DNA of 64,000 bases from JBJSXJ01 sp044235425 (GTDB taxonomy: Bacteria > Planctomycetota > Planctomycetia > Pirellulales > Pirellulaceae). The notes under the pieces were generated by a model that ran no database searches, was not told the origin of the DNA, and saw only the letters and a list, made by a program, of their open reading frames with translations. Each line of letters starts with the position of its first letter. Position 1 is the stretch's first letter. This document shows, one piece after another, positions 60,501 to 64,000 of this stretch. Made by a program: the position numbers and the translations under genes. The stretch lies in NCBI GenBank assembly GCA_044235425.1, contig JBIIHW010000018.1, positions 1 to 64,000 of the forward strand. Reading direction: 5' to 3'.

Positions 60501-62107
60501 GCGTTATTGCGCAGAGCGGCGATAATGCGATCCACTCCCAACACAGACGTGTCGTTGGTCGTGGTGTAGATGGTGCCCGCCACGTTGACATTGGTGAGCC
60601 CATTGCCGGCCACAATTTCCAAGTTATTCGGGTCGATCAACCACGCCCCGCCAGACCCCGCCACGGCACTCAGATCAGGCGTACTCCCCACCCACAAGTA
60701 CCCGCCGCTCGACGTCTCCACAAATCCACCAGAGCCGGACAGCGAACCACCGCGAACCGACAACTGACCGCCGATCAGCGAGCCACGATCCGACCATACG
60801 ATGATGCGGCCCCCGTCACCCGACAACAGCGCATCGGCCCGCACCACCGCTCCCTCTTCAACATTCGTCACGGTGGCATTCCGCACGAGCGGATTGGCGC
60901 CTTGATAATCACCGCCGATCAAAATCGAACCACCACCCTGCACGCCCGATGCATCCACCACCGACCCGCTCAAGAGATCGACTCGATCGCCCAGCAGCAG
61001 CACCTGACCGCCTCGGCCGACATCACCGCGAGCACTCAATTGCCCCGTGCCTTCCACAACCAGCGACTCGGCGGCCTCCAGTCGCAGGTCACCGCTCGTG
61101 GTGGCGACCGCCCCGACCACACGGATCGATCCCGCCTCCACACGCAAATCACCACCGCTGAGCTGCCAGTCGCCCGCGAGAACGACATTGCCGGTATTGC
61201 CCGTCTCCACCGACAAGTCACCGTTAAAGCTGCGATCCAGCCCCTGGATCTCAATCACCACCTGCTCAGACGACGTAGCAGCGGAGGAAGGAGCCGCCGT
61301 AGCACTCGTCGTCGACCCGCGAATGCTCAGCTGAGCCCAAGGGTCACGAAACTCGACCGTCACCCCCGTCGATGTCGTGAAGGTCGACTGCTGATTCGCA
61401 TCCAGCCCGTCATCGGTCAACGTCGCCCCAACGCTCGAATCGAGTGCAAAGGAACGCGTGATGGTGGAAATCTGGTCAACAACGCGCTCCACCCCCTGGT
61501 AGGTAATCGCCTGCGACCGGTCACTAACGATAACGCTGCCACCATTCAGGCCGAACTCATGGGTGACTTGCTGCCGCGGATCGGCCGGCGCCGATCCCAA
61601 AAGAATCAAGGTGTCGGGGCCACGCGTTCCACCGGCTGGGCTGTCCGCGAACCCCGCGCCCTCGAGCGCTCCAGCCGCCGCTCCTGAGCCCTCCCCTAAA
61701 AACCGGATCCCGTCCCGCAGCGCCACCGCCGGATCGATCGACAACGAATCGGCATCGTCGGATCCCAAAATCGTCAGCGAGGTGACCGTCGCCGAGGCGA
61801 CATCGGCGGCAATCTGGCCGTTCACGGTCACGCGCAGCATCGACTCCCCCTGCTGCTGATACTGCGAGACGACGAATTGATCGCCTCCCCGATCGTTCGC
61901 TTGCGAACCGGCTCCGACCGTCAGCCCCCCCTGGGAATTCCACTGCGCCAGCGGCATGCCATCCAGCAACCGCCGATCCTCTAAACGCGACTCGTACAAC
62001 CGTGGATAGGCCGCGTCCCGACCGCCTTCGAGCAGTGCCCGCTGAGCGTTCGCTTTACGACGATCCCAAATTTTGCGGAAACGATTCCAAGCAGACTTGA
62101 TTTTCAT
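48503..62107 (-). CDS. Giant TpsA/FHA-like adhesin with LEPR-XLL motif and about 36 beta-rich repeats
   Basis: 4534 residues from ATG 62107 (AGAAGG precedes it; an upstream TTG is rejected). ESRLEDRRLLDG at residues 39-50 is an LEPR-XLL motif. Residues about 390-480 match the conserved block of filamentous-haemagglutinin/two-partner exoproteins (VDASGVQGGGSILIGGDYQG, GDGGRIIVWSD, GSGGFVETSSGGYLWVG, GAWLIDPNNLEIV). Residues about 630-4050 are a beta-rich array of roughly 91-residue repeats with consensus INADDA..QDRTLTI...DLDITA..I. An Ala/Pro spacer (SPASPAPPASPGEGE) and, near residues 4349-4405, a Thr/Glu/Lys/Pro repeat (TEKPTTEKPAA) precede a final basic, Ala-rich tail. It is most likely a surface-exposed fibrous beta-helix adhesin or matrix protein. 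No TpsB-type transporter lies in the window. The divergent 62588 gene shares its promoter region and the kinase-WD40 gene is downstream, suggesting functional linkage. GC and codon use look like the rest of the window. Confidence 0.88.
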   Translation of the reverse strand: MKIKSAWNRFRKIWDRRKANAQRALLEGGRDAAYPRLYESRLEDRRLLDGMPLAQWNSQGGLTVGAGSQANDRGGDQFVVSQYQQQGESMLRVTVNGQIAADVASATVTSLTILGSDDADSLSIDPAVALRDGIRFLGEGSGAAAGALEGAGFADSPAGGTRGPDTLILLGSAPADPRQQVTHEFGLNGGSVIVSDRSQAITYQGVERVVDQISTITRSFALDSSVGATLTDDGLDANQQSTFTTSTGVTVEFRDPWAQLSIRGSTTSATAAPSSAATSSEQVVIEIQGLDRSFNGDLSVETGNTGNVVLAGDWQLSGGDLRVEAGSIRVVGAVATTSGDLRLEAAESLVVEGTGQLSARGDVGRGGQVLLLGDRVDLLSGSVVDASGVQGGGSILIGGDYQGANPLVRNATVTNVEEGAVVRADALLSGDGGRIIVWSDRGSLIGGQLSVRGGSLSGSGGFVETSSGGYLWVGSTPDLSAVAGSGGAWLIDPNNLEIVAGNGLTNVNVAGTIYTTTNDTSVLGVDRIIAALRNNATVTVRTTVSGTNSQAGNITLSTDLIYTGTGNNALILEAHNDIILNGSIRASATLGVNNPVAITLRADSDLDGGGSIFLNNSVLSTQGGALTFTRPVVLGADVTITTVSGTGNGAVTFQGSLNADDAANQNRSLTINSGTGAVTFQNIGDTQALASLNVTSGSIRLNGSTVMLNDAGGQTSTFNGAVQLGANVVVDMSTATTANNLVFNSTVNADNATLNDRTLTVNATGGTVTFQGIVGSGATTALSDFDVTAARIRLLGTRVGVNDGPGGATATFAGQVEVGANLTITGDGTTVHNHLHFTDILNADSAATQNRTLIITAGTTGRVRFDGSVGTTEAFADLDVTGGQIELLGSNYVINDGAGGATSTWTGAITLLNDVTFVTDGTNDNNINFSGSIDSDSAATARSFTAVAGTGVVTLAGAVGGTVSLADLDVSAATLRINTTSVNVGGGAGGSVITINAAVILGANVTISTTGAVDNHLVFQSTINADSSTTNDRTLAINSGGASITLNGDVGAAQGLADLDVTAAEININAAQVRVTDGVAGRVATFTGAIRVGSNLTITTDGASADGQLEIRGTLDADNATTQDRTLILLAGLSSISIFSPIGTQQAFADLDITASTINLNTTTINVTDGAVSNTLTITGNTVVGNNLTITTTGAVSHNLSFLGSLNADNAAANDRTLAINAGTGTITLGTAGGSGNVGGAQAFADLDLTASTIRLNVSSVTVNDGPGNAQVTWAGNVILAAGTVTINTDGASDNHVLFTQTVNSDAAATLRNLTITAGDGSITFLGSVGAAVSLNTLSLTGSTVFLDGLANLDLRAASIRFQTGAVTIAGDSSGALIRFVGNVQVGANLLINTVGVNGPANSLQVTGTINADSAANFDRTLTINAGQANVTLDGSIGATQALADLDISAGVIRTAGVAITVNDGPGGMTVTFDGDVIVAATMTITTTGQNDNRLLFTKTINADSTASNRTLNLVTGSESATLLGSVGASQSFSNLLFNSGALLLGGTSSLDLVAASIRLQTPTVSIAGESSGALIRFVGDVRLQANVAINTTGVTGASNSLTFTETVNADDSANQNRTLDIQAGTGVVTFQGIISTSNSQVLADLDVSASLIRLETTRINVTDGPGGATITFAGKVEVGANLAISTDGNVDNNLLFTDTIDADDATNQDRTLTINAGTSGTVRFNGSVGATQSFADLDVTALQAQLGGAQYVVHDGAGNATSTWTGSIVLMNNVSFITNGVADNNLTFNNSIDADDATANNRTLNLDAGQGTVIFLGSVGATQALADLDIAAATIRLSAANYNIQDGAGGATVTFAGNVVVIASTVTINTDGVNDNKVLFTQSVNADSAASNRTLNLSAGNESITFLDSVGAAQALGNLSLTSDSVFLNGAMNLDLKVNTLIRLQTNTLAIAGGSSGALIRLIGNVQVAANLLINTLGNTGPANNMQFTGTINADSAANFDRTLTIMASQANVTIDGNLGATQAFADLDITAALIRLNNSSIVVNDASGGQTVTFDGDVVVANNLTLSTDGSNDNRLLFTKTINADSAANNRTLTFTTGSESATLLGSVGASQSFATLTFTVGSLLLRGDADQDITASNLIRLQTPTVSVTGNSTGALLRFVGNVQLLENVTITTTGATGPSNDLIFTGTVNADSATTQDRKLAIDAGTGMVTFQGIVGTSSGLALADLDVTAAKIRFQTSRVAITDGPGGATATFAGQVEVAGNLTITGDGTTDNNLLFTDTIDADDATTQDRTLTITAGTTGSVQLNGNIGDTQALADLDVTGMRIQLLGTRYVVNDGAGGGTSTWTGPVTLGNDTTFVTDGTNDNNLTFTSSIDSDDSQSTPRTLTMLAGTGAVTLNGSLGTVMSLADLDITAATIRLNSAELRINGGPGGATSTMNGTVVLGNNVTITTTGTNDNHLVFNGAINADNATSSDRKLVINTGGADVTFNGNVGDTQALADLDITARLITINASRLAITDGVAGRVITLQGAIRVGGNLSISADGASDGNVELRGPIDADDAGAQDRTLTIQAGTGAITFFGPVGGQQAFADLDLTASTITFSTATVNVDDGTTSSTLTWTGNVVLADSLTINTAGAVSNNLTVTGAINADNATLNDRLLTIQAGEGLVTLGGSVGASQALADLDIVAATIRLSGTSIIVNDGAGGNTVTFLGHLIIANNVTFNTDGNADNHVDFAGRIDADTATGTTDRLVTVTAGTGQVRIGGDVGTSTTLSSNQALGDFDITASSILVNAATIAVKDTTSVRTLNWTGAIVLGTNVLVDLDGATDNALVLNGTLNADDAAANDRTFTVMAGSQVVTFLGDVGTSQALTSMNVTASSIRLNSPSFVLNDQGGQTTKLTGAVILGANVTFNMATATTANHLVFDGTVNADSAGAQDRTLTVNGGTGTVTFRNTIGIAAISTASQALADLDVNAAIIRLQTSRIVVNDGSGEATVTFNGVVEVGANLTITTDGLADNHVRFTGTVDADDAMNQNRTLTIAAGAIGNVQFDQSVGQVQAFADLDVTGNMITLIGQRYGINDGPGNATSTWSGTLQLNTDVTFITDIDGSDTDNNLNLNGTVDSDSSATPRALTVQSGKGLVTLNGKLGGRNSLADLDINAGTLRVNTDLLQVNADPGGKQITINANLLLGNNVTINTASSPGNDLLINGTINGTASSNRSLNLVAGSGVVTITQSIGNDAALADFDVQASQLILRGSDLKVSAGVGGNTITLNTDVVLGNNVNFVTAAVNANNINFQGRIYADDATQFDRSLQVNAGSGSILIQQNVGVSPDALDRSLQNLSLTADTITVLASEIRANDGPGNLLTSFNGAVVLGNSLLVTTDGVNDNRLLFSGSINADDAGANDRTLTLRTGTATLTLQASVGDRVGADGVPDGALSDFDVFAALIRLGSSQMRVNDGPGGAVVSLNGNVLLINQVAINTDGVNDNHVLVTGTIDADNNVASNRTLSIGAGDGDITLMQSVGAGLAGSLADFDLQGRNIRFDGERIVADDGDGNETVTIETTAAGGFRFSQNLMIVTTGITNNNLRFNTQVDALDSATQDLTLAIGSGLGTVTFERNVGTGTNGALADLDVVAKTITFNGSVLQVNDGPGGAEATLNGGFVVGNQVSVVTKGTNDNSVSFNGTIDADNAATQDRSLTVTSGTGSANFRGDIGQQQALADWDVTAATIRLIAANYAINDGPGGNSATLTGAIELGNKITLVTTGAKDNNLVFDGVVNADDASAADRTLTVRSGTGLIIFNQDVGTKVPQPSGDGTFGALADLDLNGNIRLNAANYNISDGDVASTLVWQGTVQLRNNVSLITTGTGNNNVQLDAPVNADDSAAQDRTLAINSGTAQIAVNNQIGNLQSLAGLTFTAREIVLNGQSMVVNDGAGGQTVAFNGAVLIPRDLTITTDGVNDNNVTFNGTVDAAAPAAVPAPPASPASPAPPASPGEGEDPRAPNLTVISGMGKILLLQDVGAQRSLGAINMQGGDIQLEQDTYSDTITLDARLNLIFGEDGWIHVGTGANEATARQVNPTIQFEEIFQQLEVSVTKDGLAQVTGTLLGRSQLEKLIRVQINWAKALAPADLNLITNELIGVDNASPDRIFNFTYSSNPGGEATLPIPILITATYDPRIQLRVGEVPVGFTQEPDIVLVPPANSVQNNTFSAVRPLVIPDVTNTQRTSTFTSSTTTTPPASQTFIDQSGSSTTETSDEQESLVVRRLVFTRQLRAEDDLLGGPQEVEVPEMKELPLAQQNDLPGLYRKLENDRYRVYKRSSGGRLRLLSDVRIIDGQATEGRFVEDDDMSDNATDDGRPTTEKSSTETPATEKPSATKPSAKKPTTENRSTEKPTTEKPAAESDQDEALDKTSQRGAVRGVELDAGVGDRWAGGAGSDNTAVATRSWFARSQQMTRRWADALWGRSSAELDRDVTAAKTSAQSTHADRAATGTAPGAAAGPGEVQASKWSQQVHAALRQDAPEIGKLNSQTSDRSLS
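48880..49060 (-). repeat. Thr/Glu/Lys/Pro coding repeat in the adhesin C-terminal region
   Basis: About 14 degenerate units of the type T-E-K-P/S, T-E-N-R, S-A-K-P are encoded (for example STEKPTTEKPAAE). They lie near residues 4349-4405 of the giant adhesin. Such threonine-rich spacers often act as wall-spanning or glycosylated stalks. Confidence 0.8.
49960..60230 (-). repeat. About 36 copies of a 273-bp (about 91-residue) coding repeat
   Basis: Protein units run from INADSA.NxDRTL through V.LDGSIGATQALADLDI..., VNDGPGG.TVTFDGDV and IT..TDG.NDN.LLFT. I count 36 copies of the [IVL][ND][AS]D motif. Two-unit modules recur: FAGQVEVGANLTITGDG followed by RYVxNDGAGxATSTWTG appears four times, at about 59.7, 57.1, 55.3 and 53.1 kb. 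A longer variant with SGALIRFVGNVQ also appears four times. Blocks of several units have therefore been duplicated together. Confidence 0.9.
50133..50178 (-). repeat. Nonamer repeat encoding the Ala/Ser/Pro linker
   Basis: Five imperfect copies of GGTGACGCT (one GGTGGCGCT, one GGTGGAGCT) encode the S-P-A/P-P-A linker of the adhesin inside its last repeat unit. Confidence 0.8.
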
Positions 62108-62587
62108 GAGTGCCTTCTGGCTCCAGCGAAAACCGATCAACAATGGCGCAACCGGGCGCGCATCGTAGGGTTTATCGTTTCGTCAATGCGTCCAAAATTA
62201 CCTAGGAGTGCTAGAGGGTAAGGAATTACAGTTAAGCCGATTATGAGGGTTACGAGTGAGCGGTGAACGCGAGTTCGCAATCGCTCCTGCCCGGGAGTCG
62301 CTCGGTCCCCCGATTCGCCATAAACCGATTATCTTGCAGCCTGCGCCCAAGTCAAACATTCGACAGGGATTACGAGTCTTGCCACCGCTCGGATTCCCCC
62401 CGCGATCCCCACCCCCCACCAGCCATCTCCCCCAATCGCTTGCTAAACCTTAACGATTGTTCGGGTAGTATCGCCAGTACCTGTATTTCTGATTCCTCGG
62501 GTGAGAACAGGCGAAAACATCGGTAACGACGAGTGTGTATACGCCGTTAGCCCCGATCAGGTTCTAGCTCTCCAAGAGTGCCCTACC
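62108..62587. other. Divergent intergenic region between the adhesin and the secreted-protein gene
   Basis: 480 bp of apparently unique sequence, AT-richer near 62165-62250. It must hold the promoters of both the giant adhesin (minus) and the 62588 gene (plus). TTGCTA at 62440 and TAGTAT at 62466 have 20-bp spacing, too long for a confident sigma-70 call. No small gene or array is seen. Confidence 0.5.
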
Positions 62588-63715
62588 ATGAAGAAACTTG
62601 TTTTGACGTTCACGATTGGTGCCGCCTGTGTTTGCGTTTACTGGCCGCTGAGCAGCCGCGGGGACGCACTTTCCCAGCGTGCCAAACACCCAGTCGTCCA
62701 AGCCTCTTCCGCCACCTACAAGCTGAGTGACCGAGCCGCTGAGGCTACCGCACCTCAGCCGCCACTGGCCGAGCGGCCGGCGCCGTCGCCCCCACGGCAA
62801 AACTTGGTCGCAGCCTCCGATGAGGCCCGCGAAGAGGCCCGTGAAGAGGCCCGCGAGATCGACGCCGCCCGATCGCCTCAACCGACGCTCGCACGCCGCC
62901 CCACCGACGAGTCCCCTGCAGGGCTTCAGCCGTCTGCCCGCGTTGTCGTCAGGAAAATCTCGGATCAGCCCGCCGTGCCCGCCGAGGAACCGGCGTCCAC
63001 ACTCAACAATGAAAATCGCGAAGCTGCTGCGGGCGACGAGAAGGCCGCAGACGCCGAGCCCACCCCTGATTCCGCGGTGAATGGGAAGGCAGTGGCCCCG
63101 ACCGACGAAGGGAAAACCGAGGAGATGCCGCGAGCAGAGGGTGACGAAGCGCCACCAGCGACGCCAGCTACCGAGGAAAACCCACCCTCTGCGTCCGACA
63201 ACATGCCGGCCAACGACGCCGTACCATTCTCCACAGATTCCAGCTTGGAAGAGGTTGCGTTATCGATTCTCCAGAAGGCCAAACGTCCCGCCAGCGAACC
63301 ACAGCCGTTGCCACTGGATGTCGACGAGGAACCGATCGATCGCCGCCAGGAAATGGAAAAACTTCACTGCACAAATCCTCTCGGGCGATCGGTCTTCGGC
63401 CCCGGCTGGCTTGTCAGTGCTGCCGCAGCTGACTTCTGCCATCCTCCGCTCTACTTTGAGGAAGCGAATCTGGAACGACATGGACGCGCACGCGGGATCC
63501 TGCAACCTGCCGTTTCCGGTGCTCGCTTCTTCGCTACCATCCCGGCTCTGCCCTACCTGATGACCGTCCACTCGCCACGCTGCTGCTATGACTGGAACCA
63601 TCCTTACAAGGCTGGCTTCATGGCTCCTCGAGTACGCGAGCTGCCGCCGTTTAGCTGGAAGGCAGCGGCCGTCGAGGCTGGTGTACTGACCGGATTCTTC
63701 CTCGTCCTGCCCTAG
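62588..63715 (+). CDS. Secreted hypothetical protein of a planctomycete family
   Basis: 375 residues from ATG 62588. A signal peptide covers residues about 1-27 (KKLVLTFTIGAACVCVYWPL). Residues about 30-250 are low complexity, rich in A, P, E and S, with an EEAREEAREEAR run. The C-terminal 100 residues (about 277-375) form a compact cysteine- and aromatic-containing domain: CTNPLGRSVFGPGW, FCHPPLYFEEANLERHGRA, QPAVSGARFFATIPALPYLM, CCYDWNHPYKAGFMAP and a hydrophobic end (VEAGVLTGFFLVLP). I recall the CHPPLYFEE-NLERHG / LPYxM pattern from other planctomycete hypothetical proteins, so I take this as a lineage-specific conserved domain, function unknown. The end could be a membrane-associating segment. 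It is divergent from the giant adhesin gene, so it may belong with it, but this is weak inference. Confidence 0.72.
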   Translation: MKKLVLTFTIGAACVCVYWPLSSRGDALSQRAKHPVVQASSATYKLSDRAAEATAPQPPLAERPAPSPPRQNLVAASDEAREEAREEAREIDAARSPQPTLARRPTDESPAGLQPSARVVVRKISDQPAVPAEEPASTLNNENREAAAGDEKAADAEPTPDSAVNGKAVAPTDEGKTEEMPRAEGDEAPPATPATEENPPSASDNMPANDAVPFSTDSSLEEVALSILQKAKRPASEPQPLPLDVDEEPIDRRQEMEKLHCTNPLGRSVFGPGWLVSAAAADFCHPPLYFEEANLERHGRARGILQPAVSGARFFATIPALPYLMTVHSPRCCYDWNHPYKAGFMAPRVRELPPFSWKAAAVEAGVLTGFFLVLP

Positions 63716-64000
63716 TCCGCAGTAAAATCGCCTCCGCCTCGTGCCACTCGAGACAGGCGGATGGCTGACGACTTTGGCGCCTTGGCGTGAGACAACCGGA
63801 GAGGCTCACTCCCAGGCGCTACGACGCGAAGCAGAACCATCTACCAATCGTCTTGGCGAAAACTTGCCGCCCTGGCGTGAGATACCCTGAGACACAGTGT
63901 CGGGCTTTAAAAATCTTGGTCACCGCGGGCCGGCCCACCATGCCCGGGCCCACCGTCCGAACCGATAGCCCAGGGATTGCGGCGGAACCTGGATCTTCGC
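63716..64000. other. Right-edge spacer with repeated GGCGTGAGA words
   Basis: The last 285 bp contain GCGCCTTGGCGTGAGA (63777-63792, identical to 6153-6168) and a related CGCCCTGGCGTGAGA near 63868, embedded in degenerate words. A minus-strand glycine-rich frame at the extreme edge (GSDGGPGHGGPARGDQDF, stop near 63909) could be the C-terminus of a gene that continues outside the window, but I cannot support it. Confidence 0.45.

Noticed and set aside
63900..64000. C-terminus of a minus-strand glycine-rich gene at the right edge
   Set aside because: Only about 30 codons are visible and several frames are open; not enough to support a gene.

Overview
The window looks like a chromosomal piece of a planctomycete, most likely of the Pirellula/Rhodopirellula type. 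The signs are a PVC-type membrane-bound dehydrogenase with HEAT repeats and a C-terminal CxxCH cytochrome motif, three large PknB-like Ser/Thr kinases fused to sensor or scaffold domains, a PEP-CTERM protein, giant surface proteins starting with LEPR-XLL-like motifs, and a C-terminal family recalled from planctomycetes at the right edge. I see no rRNA, tRNA, CRISPR array, insertion sequence, integrase or plasmid/phage gene. Most genes are monocistronic or in short runs separated by repeat-bearing spacers.

Left third (1-15.3 kb): a secreted beta-propeller lactonase (130-1254); a GT39-like membrane glycosyltransferase (1409-3103, minus) divergent from an FAD amine-oxidase-like oxidoreductase (3267-4754) and a catalase-related heme protein (4805-6034); a kinase with a degenerate cyclase-like domain, AAA ATPase and TPRs (6196-10341, minus); a PEP-CTERM protein (11152-11820); a small unknown (11870-12487, minus); and a membrane kinase-TPR protein (12731-15298).

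Middle (15.3-41.4 kb): a PA14 protein with a glycosidase-like core (15762-18191) and a 2116-residue protein carrying a 19-residue solenoid, a metzincin zinc motif and RTX repeats (18343-24693). Next come a small TPR protein, a TIGR01777 SRPBCC-epimerase, an S9 peptidase and an SMP-30 lactonase. A minus-strand run follows of a degenerate RNase H-like gene, glgB (joined by an ATGA overlap) and the PVC cytochrome protein. After it come a two-BON-domain protein with a clear intrinsic terminator, and a convergent MBOAT acyltransferase/SGNH-like pair.

Right third (41.4-64 kb): a 2280-residue kinase-coiled coil-WD40 protein downstream of, and on the same strand as, a 4534-residue FHA/TpsA-like adhesin with about 36 copies of a roughly 91-residue repeat. 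A divergent secreted planctomycete protein follows.

The common themes are cell-surface and exopolymer biology (giant beta-solenoids, O-acylation, glycosyl transfer, periplasmic lactonases and peptidase) and phosphorylation signalling. The most unusual DNA-level feature is a set of short tandem arrays. Two are heptamer arrays whose first unit supplies the TGA stop codon of the adjacent gene. I did not find a clear new defence or mobile system. The best candidates for novelty are the stop-codon heptamer arrays, the 19-residue solenoid metzincin and the multi-unit duplications in the giant adhesin.
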